Assembly: GCA_021813085.1 (NCBI GenBank) | Contig: JAKAMA010000060.1 | Location: 1-9,830 of the forward strand | Reading direction: 5' to 3' | DNA: 9,830 bases | From: Chloroflexota bacterium | Lineage (GTDB): Bacteria > Chloroflexota > Dehalococcoidia > DSTF01 > JACRBR01 | Shown: piece after piece, positions 1 through 6,399 of the stretch | Layout: every line of letters begins with the position of its first letter | Numbering within the stretch: position 1 is the stretch's first letter | Notes under the pieces: generated by a model | Seen by the model: the letters and a program-made list of their open reading frames with translations, nothing else | Told to the model about the DNA's origin: nothing | Database searches by the model: none | Program-made: the position numbers and the translations under genes

Positions 1-1
1 G

Positions 2-910
2 CGCGCCCAGCTCGAACGGCCCGACGCCCCGTTCAAGAAGCGGCTCGACGCCGGCGTGCCACAGCTCCTCGAGCGCAGGGAGGTGCTCGAGGAGCTGCGG
101 CGCGTCGACGTCGTCTTCCCGCTGGTGCACGGTGTGAACGGGGAGGACGGGACGCTGCAGGGGATGCTCGAACTGTTCGGGCTGCCGTACTGCGGCTGCG
201 GCGTGGCGGCGAGCGCGCTCGGCATGGACAAGGCGCTCCAGAAGCAGATCTTCCGCGCCGCCGGCCTTAAGGTCGCGCGCCATCTGACCGTGCGCGCACA
301 CGAATGGGGCGGCGGCAGCGAGGAGGTCGCCCGCGGCGTCGAGGCGGAGCTCGGGTATCCGGCGTTCGTCAAGCCGTCCAACGGCGGCAGCAGCGTCGGC
401 GTCAGCAGCGTGCGCTCGCGGGAGGACCTGGGCGAGGCGATGCGCGCGGCGTTCGCGCTGGACCGCAAGGTGCTGGTCGAAGAGCGCGTCCGCGGACGCG
501 AAGTCGAGTGCGCCGTGCTCGGCAACGACGATGCGAAGGCATCGCCGGTGGGAGAAATCGTGCCGGCGGGCGAGTTCTACGACTACACGGCGAAGTACCT
601 CGACGAGAGCGCGCGGCTCATCGCACCGGCGGACCTGCCGGCGGCGACGGCCGAGGAGGTGCGCACGGACGCCGTGCGCGCGTTCCGCGCGATCGACGGC
701 GCGGGGTTCGCGCGTGTGGACTTCTTCGTGACGGAGGAGCGCGGCGCGGTGGTCAACGAGGTCAACACGCTGCCGGGATTCACGCCGATCAGCATGTTCC
801 CCCGCCTCTGGCAGCTCGCGGGCACGACGTACCGGGAGCTGATCAGCCGCATCGTCGACCTCGCGCTGGAGCGATGTATGGCAAGGAGTGCCCGCGATGC
901 CCGCGGCTAA
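2..910 (+). CDS. ddl: D-alanine--D-alanine ligase, 5'-truncated by window edge
   Basis: ATP-dependent ligation of two D-alanines in the cytoplasm, giving the dipeptide used to build the peptidoglycan stem. The frame is open from base 2, so the gene starts before the window; the GTG at 56 is internal. In the visible 302 residues I see HGVNGEDGT at 43-51 (substrate-binding region), an LGMDK segment, FVKPSNGGSSVGVS from 122 (ATP-grasp glycine-rich loop, with K124), and the metal-binding set D240, E253 and N255 within DFF and VNEVNTLPG. The spacing of these three residues equals that in E. coli DdlB (D257, E270, N272). The early Gly-Gly-x-Ser-x-Glu segment of the family is missing because of the window edge, not because of a mutation. 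The last codons overlap ftsQ by 14 bases, which suggests translational coupling in a wall/division operon. Identification is strong. Confidence 0.95.
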   Translation, partial: RAQLERPDAPFKKRLDAGVPQLLERREVLEELRRVDVVFPLVHGVNGEDGTLQGMLELFGLPYCGCGVAASALGMDKALQKQIFRAAGLKVARHLTVRAHEWGGGSEEVARGVEAELGYPAFVKPSNGGSSVGVSSVRSREDLGEAMRAAFALDRKVLVEERVRGREVECAVLGNDDAKASPVGEIVPAGEFYDYTAKYLDESARLIAPADLPAATAEEVRTDAVRAFRAIDGAGFARVDFFVTEERGAVVNEVNTLPGFTPISMFPRLWQLAGTTYRELISRIVDLALERCMARSARDARG

Positions 911-1751
911 GACCCCCGGACGCTGGCCGTACCGCGCTACGCCGCCCGTCCGGCGGCGGCGCGTGGTGCCGGCGCGCGACGGTGCGGCGCGCGGCGTGCG
1001 AGCGCGCATGGAAGAGCCGCCCCGCGTCCGGATCACGCGGCTGCAGGCGCGCATCGCGGTGGCGGCGGCGGCGATGTTCATGGCCGTGTCGGCGGCGTGG
1101 TGGGCGTACCACTCGCCGTGGCTGACGGTGAGCGACGTGAAGGTGGTCGGCACCACGCAGGTGTCGCCGCAGTTGGTGGCAAAAGCGGCAGGCATCGAGG
1201 GCGCGAGCATCTTCGGGCTCGACCTGAAGGCGGCGCAGGCCCGGGTGCAGGCGCTGCCGAAGCTGCGGAGCGCGACCGTCAGGAAGACCGGGCTGCACAG
1301 CGTCGAGATCGACGTGCAGGAGCGCACGGCCTGGGGCGCCTGGCAGGTGAACGGCGTCAACATGCCGATCGACCAGGACGGCTACGTGCTGAGCGGCGTC
1401 GCCCCGCCCGGGGCGCCGGTGATCATCGACGCCGAGCCGCGGCCCGCTGTCAGGGCTGGCGACCGCCTCGAGCCCGGGATCGCGCAGCTCGCGGCGCGCA
1501 TCGTGCGGGAGTCCGAGACGGCGTTCGGGCGCAAGGTGGTGGCCCTGGTCTACAAGCAGGACCAGGGGCTGACGGCGGTGCTCTCGGGCGCGAACGCGGG
1601 CGACAAGCCGGTCTGGGTGGCCTTCGGCGACGCGCGCGACTACGACTTCAAGGTGGCCACGCTGTACGCGCTGTTCCAGCGGGCGAAGCAGGACAACCTG
1701 GCGATGAGCGTCGTCGACCTGCGGTTCGGCGACCGGCTGAGCTTCAGGTAG
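897..1751 (+). CDS. ftsQ: Cell division protein FtsQ/DivIB
   Basis: Bitopic membrane protein that links early and late divisome proteins at midcell. The 284-residue product has a basic cytoplasmic N-terminus (about 1-50, with an RRRR cluster), one transmembrane segment at about 52-70 (IAVAAAAMFMAVSAAWW), then a POTRA-type domain beginning at WLTVSDVKVVG and an FtsQ beta-domain with VEIDVQERTAWGAW. It ends in DLRFGDRLSFR, typical of the family's C-terminal strand. I chose ATG 897 because AAGGAG at 883-888 lies 8 bases upstream; GTG 888 and ATG 1008 are alternatives. The start lies inside the end of ddl. Sequence conservation in this family is low, so the call rests on the TM plus POTRA layout and the position between ddl and ftsA, which is the classical order. 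Confidence 0.9.
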   Translation: MPAAKTPGRWPYRATPPVRRRRVVPARDGAARGVRARMEEPPRVRITRLQARIAVAAAAMFMAVSAAWWAYHSPWLTVSDVKVVGTTQVSPQLVAKAAGIEGASIFGLDLKAAQARVQALPKLRSATVRKTGLHSVEIDVQERTAWGAWQVNGVNMPIDQDGYVLSGVAPPGAPVIIDAEPRPAVRAGDRLEPGIAQLAARIVRESETAFGRKVVALVYKQDQGLTAVLSGANAGDKPVWVAFGDARDYDFKVATLYALFQRAKQDNLAMSVVDLRFGDRLSFR

Positions 1752-1768
1752 GAGACCGGGAGGACGTC

Positions 1769-3013
1769 ATGAGCCGTGGAGGAACGTTCGCCTCGATCGA
1801 CATCGGCACGACGAAGGTGTGCACGGTGGTGGGCGAGGTCACGAGCGACGACGAGATGCGCATCCTCGGCGTCGGCGTCGCCCCGTCGGAGGGGCTGACG
1901 CGCGGCATGGTCGAGAACATCCGCGACGCCACGGAGTCGATCCGCGCGTCCGTGGAGAAGGCGGAGCGGTCGAGCGGGACGCGCATCCTGTCGGCCCACG
2001 TGGGGGTGGCCGGGCAACACATCGCCTGCCTGAACAACCGCGGCATCATCGCCATCCCCGACCGGACGCGGCCGATCCTGCCGGACGACGTGACGCGCGT
2101 CCTCGACGGCGCCCGCGTGGTGAGCATCCCCACGAACCGGGAGATCATCCACGTCATCCCGCGCTACTACGTGGTCGACGGCCAGGACAACGTCTCGGAC
2201 CCGGTGGGGATGTACGGCACGCGGCTCGACGTCGAGACGCACATCGTCACCGGCCTCGACAGCGCGATCCAGAACCTGACGAAGTGCGTGGAGAACGTCG
2301 GCGTGCAGGTGGACGGCCTGATCCTGGAGCCGCTCGCGAGCGCCGAGGCCGTGCTCGATACGGAGGAGAAGGAGCAGGGCGTCGTGCTGGCGGACATCGG
2401 CGGCGGCACGACGGACATCGCACTGTTCATCGAGGGGAGCGTGATGCACACGGCGGTGCTGCCGGTGGGGGGCAATCACGTCACGCGCGACATCGTCGTC
2501 GGGCTGCGGGCGCCGTACCAGGCGGCGGAAGACGCCAAGCGCCGCTGGGGGCACGCGATCCCGAGCATGGTGGACGCGCGCGAGGAGATCACGGTCGACG
2601 CCTTCGGGTCCGAGGGCTCGAAGACCGAGGTGCGGCGGCGGCTGTGCGAGATCATCCAGGCCCGCATGGAAGAGATCCTGGAGATGGTCGCGGCCGAGGT
2701 GAAACGGGCGGTGCACGACGAGATGGTGTCGGCGGGCATCGTGCTCACGGGCGGCGCCAGCAAGCTGGCGGGCGTCGACCTGCTGGCCGAGCAGGTGACC
2801 GGGTGGCCGGCGCGCGTCGGCATGCCGCGGCACCTGCAGGGGTTGACGGACGTGCTCATCGACCCCGCCTACGCGACGAGCGTCGGGCTGCTGCAGTGGG
2901 CGGTGCACGAGGCAGAGGCGAGCGCCTGGCACCGGGCGCCGGGGCGCTCGCTCGACCTCAACGGCGTGTGGCGGCGGCTGGGCAACTGGGCGCGGGTGTT
3001 ACTGCCGGAGTAA
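1769..3013 (+). CDS. ftsA: Cell division protein FtsA (actin-like FtsZ membrane anchor)
   Basis: Actin-fold ATPase that polymerises under the membrane, tethers FtsZ and recruits later divisome proteins. The 414-residue product shows the phosphate-1 loop SIDIGTTK at 9-16, the phosphate-2 loop ADIGGGTTD around 208-216 and the adenosine motif GIVLTGGASKLAG with the glycine pair at 328-329. The 1C subdomain (SHS2-like) lies between the first two motifs. The last 16 residues (GVWRRLGNWARVLLPE) read as an amphipathic helix with aromatic and basic residues, as expected for the membrane-targeting sequence. The start is ATG 1769, with GGGAGG at 1758-1763 five bases upstream, 17 bases after the ftsQ stop. 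Length is normal for the family. It is followed by ftsZ in the same reading frame. Confidence 0.96.
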   Translation: MSRGGTFASIDIGTTKVCTVVGEVTSDDEMRILGVGVAPSEGLTRGMVENIRDATESIRASVEKAERSSGTRILSAHVGVAGQHIACLNNRGIIAIPDRTRPILPDDVTRVLDGARVVSIPTNREIIHVIPRYYVVDGQDNVSDPVGMYGTRLDVETHIVTGLDSAIQNLTKCVENVGVQVDGLILEPLASAEAVLDTEEKEQGVVLADIGGGTTDIALFIEGSVMHTAVLPVGGNHVTRDIVVGLRAPYQAAEDAKRRWGHAIPSMVDAREEITVDAFGSEGSKTEVRRRLCEIIQARMEEILEMVAAEVKRAVHDEMVSAGIVLTGGASKLAGVDLLAEQVTGWPARVGMPRHLQGLTDVLIDPAYATSVGLLQWAVHEAEASAWHRAPGRSLDLNGVWRRLGNWARVLLPE

Positions 3014-3068
3014 GCAGCGGGCCGGCCGCGGCAGCGGACTGGGGGTAGACACGTGATTCATCGGCGCG

Positions 3069-3077
3069 AGGAAGGAG
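3069..3077 (+). promoter_or_regulatory. Strong ribosome binding site bearing on the ftsZ start
   Basis: AGGAAGGAG lies 5 bases before ATG 3083. A second good site, GGGAGG at 3237-3242, lies 5 bases before ATG 3248, where homology with other FtsZ proteins would place the usual N-terminus. GGGGGT at 3041-3046 precedes GTG 3053 by 6 bases. The sequence alone does not decide which site is used, and more than one may be. Confidence 0.5.
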
Positions 3078-3082
3078 CAGGG

Positions 3083-4354
3083 ATGGCGGGAGACGAGATC
3101 CAGGGAGGCGCACGCGCCCGGCGAGCGCCACGGCGCGGCCAGCGCCCGCATACAGGCGACCACCCGACGCCGCGGTACCGGCAGTCGGCGATGTTCGAAG
3201 AGGAACTGAGGGAGCTGCAGCGCGAGCAGGAGCAGAGGGAGGCGATGATGACCCGGAGCTATTCAGACGGACTGCCGCCGATCAAGGTTGTGGGCGTGGG
3301 CGGCGGCGGCTGCAACGCCGTGAACCGCATGATCGCCGAGCAGATCGCCGGCGTGCAGTACGTCGCCGTGAACACGGACGCGCAGGCGCTGGGGCTGTCG
3401 CCAGCGGAGGTGCGGATCCGCATCGGCGACAAGATCACGAAGGGGCTCGGCGTCGGCGGCGACCCGGGACGCGGCCTCCGCGCGGCGGAGGAGAGCCGCG
3501 ACGAGCTGTTCGAGGCCGTCCGCGGCGCCGAGATGGTCTTCGTCACCGCGGGCATGGGCGGCGGCACCGGCACCGGAGCGTCGCCGATCGTCGCCGAGGT
3601 CGCGAAGGAGGCCGGGGCGCTCACGATCGGCGTCGTCACGAAGCCCTTCGGGTTCGAGGGCGCGAAGCGCCGCGCCAACGCCGAGGAGGGGATCCAGCGG
3701 CTCCAGCAGAAGGTCGACACCCTCATCGTCATGCCCAACGACCGCCTGCTCGCCACCTGCGACGAGAAGGTGACGCTCGACGAGGCCTTCCGCACGGCCG
3801 ACGACGTGCTGCTGCAGGGCATCCAGGGGATCAGCGAGATCATCACCCTGCCGGGCGAGATCAACCTCGACTTCGCCGACGTGCGCAGGATCATGGCCGA
3901 GGCCGGCCCGGCGCTGATGGCGATCGGCCGGGGCAGCGGTCAGAACCGCGCGGCGGATGCGGCGCAGATGGCCATCGCCAGCCCGCTGCTGGACGTGTCG
4001 ATCAACGGCGCCAAGGGCGTGCTGTTCAACATCACGGGCGGCAAGAACCTGGGGCTGCACGAGGTGAACGCGGCCGCGCAGGTGATCCAGGGCGTCGTCG
4101 ACCCGGACGCCGAGATCATCTTCGGCACGGCGATCGACCCGAAGATCGGCGACGAGGTGAAGATCACGGTGATCGCGACGGGCTTCGCGCGGCCGGTGGC
4201 CGTGCAGGCGATCCCCGAAGAGTACCGGCGCCAGATCCCCGACGACGACGCCCCTGACGCGCCGGAGGCGGCGCCACGGCGGCTCGCCGTCGAGCCCAAC
4301 CCGAACGACACGGAGCTACCGACGTTCCTGCGCCGCACCGTGGCGGCGCGCTAG
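3083..4354 (+). CDS. ftsZ: Cell division GTPase FtsZ (start uncertain)
   Basis: Tubulin-like GTPase that forms the Z-ring. The core begins with [17 protein letters not shown] and holds the tubulin signature GGGTGTG at 159-165, the T5-T6 region with VMPNDRLL, the synergy loop [11 protein letters not shown] and the C-terminal subdomain with [22 protein letters not shown] short acidic/proline linker leads to ELPTFLRR, the conserved peptide that binds FtsA and other partners. From ATG 3083 the product is 423 residues with a basic, charged extension of about 55 residues. From ATG 3248 it is 368 residues, and GGGTGTG falls at 104-110, close to its position in E. coli FtsZ. Codons in 3083-3190 are less GC3-biased than the core, which weakens the long form; 3191-3247 reads as a charged helix ([15 protein letters not shown]). 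The gene is certain, the start is not. Confidence 0.96.
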   Translation: MAGDEIQGGARARRAPRRGQRPHTGDHPTPRYRQSAMFEEELRELQREQEQREAMMTRSYSDGLPPIKVVGVGGGGCNAVNRMIAEQIAGVQYVAVNTDAQALGLSPAEVRIRIGDKITKGLGVGGDPGRGLRAAEESRDELFEAVRGAEMVFVTAGMGGGTGTGASPIVAEVAKEAGALTIGVVTKPFGFEGAKRRANAEEGIQRLQQKVDTLIVMPNDRLLATCDEKVTLDEAFRTADDVLLQGIQGISEIITLPGEINLDFADVRRIMAEAGPALMAIGRGSGQNRAADAAQMAIASPLLDVSINGAKGVLFNITGGKNLGLHEVNAAAQVIQGVVDPDAEIIFGTAIDPKIGDEVKITVIATGFARPVAVQAIPEEYRRQIPDDDAPDAPEAAPRRLAVEPNPNDTELPTFLRRTVAAR

Positions 4355-4445
4355 GAGCGTGGGCAGGACTGGGAAGGAGGTGCCTGTCTAGCCAGTGCCC
4401 GGAGGTCCGCCTCCGGGAGCTTTCCCCCACCAGGGAAAGGCAGCG

Positions 4446-4486
4446 GGCCGTGAGCGGCGTATTGGGAGATGGCGCCGCTCACGGCC
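4446..4486 (+). terminator. 14-bp perfect hairpin, terminator-like but lacking a T-tract
   Basis: Bases 4446-4459 are the exact reverse complement of 4473-4486, with a 13-base loop. No run of T follows on either strand, so it is not a classical intrinsic terminator. It could still stop or protect the 3' end of the ftsZ transcript, or be a structural element of the candidate RNA. Confidence 0.35.
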
Positions 4487-4535
4487 TGTCCATCTCTCCC
4501 GCATCGCGCGAGAGACGCGCGACGGGGAGAAGAAA

Positions 4536-4594
4536 GTAGCCCGACCCGGTGACGTGGCACGGGCAGTTACCACGAAACCGGGAACCTGGGCTAC
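4536..4594 (+). other. Three-part nested stem with GA/AA internal loops
   Basis: GTAGCCC 4536-4542 pairs with GGGCTAC 4588-4594, CCCGGT 4545-4550 with ACCGGG 4577-4582, and CGTGG 4553-4557 with CCACG 4570-4574. This leaves an apical loop of 12 bases. The joints are GA opposite AACCT and GA opposite AA. Eighteen Watson-Crick pairs in register, separated by purine-rich joints, are more typical of a folded RNA than of a simple terminator or protein operator. Confidence 0.45.
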
Positions 4595-4744
4595 GGCGCG
4601 ATTGTACCGCAGCCCACGCCCGGATTCCATACCTCTACGTCCATTGTTCTTATGACAACCCTGCGCGGCCGACCGGGCCGGGCGGCCAGGTCGCGGCCGC
4701 GCGGCGCCGGAGGCCCTGTCCCGACCCACGCCGGGACCGCGTGA

Positions 4745-4760
4745 ACACAAGATGTAGTGT
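4745..4760 (+). promoter_or_regulatory. NrdR box 1 (upstream)
   Basis: ACACAAGATGTAGTGT matches the known NrdR-box consensus acaCwAtATaTwGtgt at 14 of 16 positions; the two differences are G at positions 7 and 10. It is nearly palindromic (ACAC...GTGT). Its centre is exactly 42 bp upstream of the centre of the second box. Confidence 0.88.
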
Positions 4761-4779
4761 GGCCGGGCGAAGATCACCG

Positions 4780-4808
4780 TTGACAAGCACCAGATGTAGT
4801 GCTACGCT
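4780..4808 (+). promoter_or_regulatory. nrdR promoter (-35 TTGACA, -10 TACGCT)
   Basis: A perfect -35 hexamer TTGACA at 4780-4785 is followed after 17 bases by TACGCT at 4803-4808, which keeps the key T, A and final T of the -10 element. The expected transcript start is near 4815, leaving a leader of about 50 bases before nrdR. The second NrdR box fills the spacer, so bound NrdR would exclude RNA polymerase. Confidence 0.75.
4787..4802 (+). promoter_or_regulatory. NrdR box 2 (within the promoter spacer)
   Basis: GCACCAGATGTAGTGC shares the core CAGATGTAGTG pattern with box 1 and matches the NrdR-box consensus except at the outer bases, the CC pair and the same two G positions. It occupies nearly the whole spacer between -35 and -10. 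Together the two boxes form the usual tandem arrangement for NrdR repression. Confidence 0.85.
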
Positions 4809-4863
4809 CGCGCATGTCGCCGGCGATCAAGGTGATCCGCCGGCATTGGAAGGGGACAAAGGG

Positions 4864-5505
4864 ATGCGCTGCCCCTACTGCGACGGCGAAGATTCGAAGG
4901 TGGTCGACTCCCGCGAGGTCGAGGATTCGATCCGTCGCCGGCGCGCGTGCCTGAACCCCGCCTGCGCGGGCCGCTTCACCACCTACGAGCGGGTGCAGGC
5001 GGTCGCGCTGTACGTCGTCAAGAAGGACGGCCGGCGGGAGACGTTCTCACGCGAGAAGCTGCTCGCCGGCCTCCGCAAGGCGTGCGAGAAGCGGCCGCTG
5101 GCCACGGGCGCGGTCGAGCAGCTCGCGGCCGAGATCGAGTCGACGCTGTACGCCGCCGGCACGGCGGAGGTGCCATCGAGCACGGTCGGCGAGCTGGTGA
5201 TGGACCGCCTGCGCGACCTCGACCCGATCGCTTATGTCCGCTTCGCGAGCGTCTATCGGGAGTTCCGCGACCTGGAGGCGCTGCGCGCGCTCCTCGACGC
5301 GTTCTCTACGGGTGCCCGGCCGGCCGGCGCGCAGCTCCCGCTGCTCGACGGAGCGGAGTTCGGGCCCGGATCCCTGCGACTGCAACCGGCCGCACCGTCA
5401 TCACGAACCCGTACTCGCCGCCCGGTGCGGCCGGTGCAGGCTCCCGTCCGGCTGCCGGCGGAGCCTGCGCCTCGGGAGCAGTCGAAGCGCCGGAGGAAGG
5501 CATAG
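4864..5505 (+). CDS. nrdR: Transcriptional repressor NrdR (variant, long C-terminal tail)
   Basis: Nucleotide-sensing repressor of ribonucleotide reductase genes. The 213-residue product has an N-terminal zinc ribbon (C3-P-Y-C6 and C29/C34) with the RRRR and RFTTYER signatures, then an ATP-cone domain from about 50 to 140 (VVKKDGRRETFSREKLLAGLRKACEKRPL to FASVYREF). Two oddities are visible. The second cysteine pair is C-x4-C (CLNPAC) where most NrdR proteins have C-x2-C, and the stretch before RRRR (SREVEDSI) looks about two residues shorter than usual. After the ATP-cone, about 60 extra residues, rich in Pro, Ala and Arg and ending KRRRKA, make it longer than the usual ~150-residue family member. 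ATG 4864 is supported by GGAAGGGG at 4848-4855. The promoter and two NrdR boxes just upstream indicate autorepression. Confidence 0.95.
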   Translation: MRCPYCDGEDSKVVDSREVEDSIRRRRACLNPACAGRFTTYERVQAVALYVVKKDGRRETFSREKLLAGLRKACEKRPLATGAVEQLAAEIESTLYAAGTAEVPSSTVGELVMDRLRDLDPIAYVRFASVYREFRDLEALRALLDAFSTGARPAGAQLPLLDGAEFGPGSLRLQPAAPSSRTRTRRPVRPVQAPVRLPAEPAPREQSKRRRKA

Positions 5506-5506
5506 T

Positions 5507-5525
5507 GCCACACCAACTTGGTGGC
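5507..5525 (+). repeat. Short inverted repeat after the nrdR stop
   Basis: GCCAC at 5507-5511 pairs with GTGGC at 5521-5525, and the inside can alternatively fold as CACCA/TGGTG. It begins two bases after the nrdR stop codon. There is no T-tract, so it is a weak attenuator or RNA-stability candidate at most. The rest of the 178-base gap to the next gene shows nothing I can name. Confidence 0.3.
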
Positions 5526-5683
5526 GCGTCGTCGGTGCGTAGGGGCGGATCCACGTGTCCGCGCTCGTCGGGTGCGATCCGTCAGATTGGCCGGGCACCA
5601 GGCGGCCAGGCAGCGATGGCAGAGGGGGCGCCGCGGCGCAGGGACGCGGCGGCAGCGTGAGAGCCAGGCACGAGGGAGCGACT

Positions 5684-6058
5684 GTGCGCGTTGAAGGGAA
5701 GCTGCTGAACACCGAGGGCGAGTTCATCGCGAGCGGGCCGTGCGAGGTGGACCGCGAGCGCGGCGACGTGACGATGTGGCCGTCGTGGGAGATGCACATG
5801 CTCGAGCGCGAGCGCGGGCCGCTGGTGCTGGAGCTGGAGGACGGGCGCCGGCTCGAGCTGAGCGACAAGCACCTGACGTTCAAGCTGACCGGAGCGGGCG
5901 AGCAGCGGATCTCGGTCTACCGGCTGCGCATCGTCGCCGGCGTGCCGGAGCACCTGGCGGCGGGGTACGTCGAGCCACAGCCTGCCGAAGAGGCCCCGCA
6001 GGACGAGCGCGACGAGACCGTCGTGCGCGACGCGGCGCACAGCGAGCGGAGCGGCTAG
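5684..6058 (+). CDS. Hypothetical protein 1 of the nrdR-nrdJ interval
   Basis: I do not recognise this 124-residue protein. Residues 1-90 read as alternating hydrophobic and charged strands (KLLNTEGEFIASGPCEVD, LVLELEDGRRLELSD, HLTFKLTG, ISVYRLRIV), suggesting a small beta-sandwich or barrel. The last ~30 residues are acidic and proline-rich and probably disordered. There is no signal peptide or membrane segment, so it is likely cytoplasmic. I chose GTG 5684 because GAGGGAG at 5672-5678 lies five bases upstream and the predicted fold begins there; the same frame is open back to a GTG at 5555, but that part is low-complexity and looks non-coding. The stop codon abuts the ATG of the next gene. 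Its place in the presumed NrdR-controlled unit suggests a role linked to nucleotide reduction, but this is inference only. Confidence 0.75.
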   Translation: MRVEGKLLNTEGEFIASGPCEVDRERGDVTMWPSWEMHMLERERGPLVLELEDGRRLELSDKHLTFKLTGAGEQRISVYRLRIVAGVPEHLAAGYVEPQPAEEAPQDERDETVVRDAAHSERSG

Positions 6059-6394
6059 ATGACGCAGATGCTCGTCCCGACCACGGCGCCCCCGCGCGGA
6101 CCGCGCATCGACGCGTTCCTGGCCGACGCGCTCGCGGCGTACCGCGCGCAACTGGCGCTGCTCGACGACGACGGCGAGCGCGGCGCTGTAGAGGATGCGA
6201 TCGCGCTGCTCACGGACTACCGGCTCTGCGCCATCGACGCGCATGCGTTCGAGGCGCTGCTCGCGCGCATGTCGCAGGGGCGGTCGCCGGTGGCGCTGCT
6301 CGCGTCACGACCGGAGCGGATCGCGGCCGAGCTGGCGGCGCGCTGGCAGGCGTACCGGCACGCGGCCGGAGCGGCTTGGCGCGCAGGGACGTAG
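6059..6394 (+). CDS. Hypothetical protein 2 of the nrdR-nrdJ interval
   Basis: I do not recognise this 111-residue protein. After a proline-rich start it appears mostly helical: IDAFLADALAAYRAQLALLDD, AVEDAIALLTDYRLCAIDAHAFEALLARM and PERIAAELAARWQAYRHAAGAAW, with heptad-like hydrophobic spacing. There is no membrane segment or signal peptide. ATG 6059 follows the preceding TAG without a gap (TAGATG), and GGAG at 6048-6051 is seven bases upstream, so translation is probably coupled to the previous gene. GC-rich third codon positions throughout support it being real. It could be a small partner or adaptor protein; nothing in the sequence names its function. Confidence 0.7.
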   Translation: MTQMLVPTTAPPRGPRIDAFLADALAAYRAQLALLDDDGERGAVEDAIALLTDYRLCAIDAHAFEALLARMSQGRSPVALLASRPERIAAELAARWQAYRHAAGAAWRAGT

Positions 6395-6399
6395 GGGCG

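Larger units (their letters stand above)
4398..4594 (+). ncRNA. Candidate structured RNA, family not recognised
   Basis: Consecutive perfect stems read directly from the sequence: CCCGGAGG 4398-4405 with CCTCCGGG 4410-4417 (4-base loop); CTTTCCC 4420-4426 with GGGAAAG 4433-4439 (6-base loop); a 14-bp stem 4446-4459 with 4473-4486; TCTCCC 4495-4500 with GGGAGA 4525-4530, enclosing CGCGCG 4505-4510 with 4516-4521; and a nested stem 4536-4594. TCTCCC can also pair with GGGAGA at 4464-4469 in the loop of the 14-bp hairpin, extended by CCA/TGG, giving a pseudoknot or two exclusive states. I looked for the conserved cores of RNase P RNA, tmRNA, SRP RNA, T-box and cobalamin riboswitches and did not find them. 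It lies upstream of the nrdR promoter, so it would be an ftsZ 3' UTR or a separate RNA. Strand is assumed from the flanking genes; stems alone do not give it. Confidence 0.35.
4355..4744. other. Gene-free stretch between ftsZ and the nrdR control region
   Basis: No convincing protein gene is present on either strand; open frames here are short, lack family motifs and run through perfect inverted repeats. The stretch opens with AAGGAGGTG at 4374-4382, an almost ideal ribosome binding site, but the nearest start codon downstream (GTG 4395) is 12 bases away and its frame looks non-coding. Bases 4398-4594 carry the hairpin cluster described separately. Bases 4595-4717 show only GC-rich sequence and a short imperfect dyad, TTGTTCTTATGACAA, at 4644-4658. 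A 6-bp hairpin (GTCCCG/CGGGAC, 8-base loop) at 4718-4737 ends just before the first NrdR box and may limit readthrough into nrdR. Confidence 0.6.

Noticed and set aside
1097..1768. Upstream in-frame extension of ftsA through ftsQ
   Set aside because: It is the shadow frame of ftsQ; FtsA homology begins at ATG 1769, which has its own ribosome binding site.
4595..4606. Minus-strand -10-like TACAAT (reverse complement of 4601-4606)
   Set aside because: No convincing -35 element lies at the right distance, and there is no minus-strand gene to serve.
4374..4620. RNase P RNA, tmRNA, SRP RNA, T-box or cobalamin riboswitch
   Set aside because: The invariant core sequences of these families are missing on both strands. 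A local resemblance to part of RNase P RNA (GTGGCACGG) is not supported by the GAGGAAAGTCC core.
4395..4655. Possible 86-residue protein downstream of AAGGAGGTG
   Set aside because: The start is too far from the ribosome binding site, no family motif is visible, and the frame runs through several perfect inverted repeats that better explain the sequence.
4388..4786. Minus-strand open frame of 132 codons between ftsZ and nrdR
   Set aside because: Composition is that of random GC-rich sequence; it covers the hairpin cluster and both NrdR boxes, with no ribosome binding site or recognisable domain.
5555..5683. Longer N-terminus for the first small gene after nrdR
   Set aside because: Low-complexity Gly/Arg/Ala residues, and a better ribosome binding site directly before GTG 5684.
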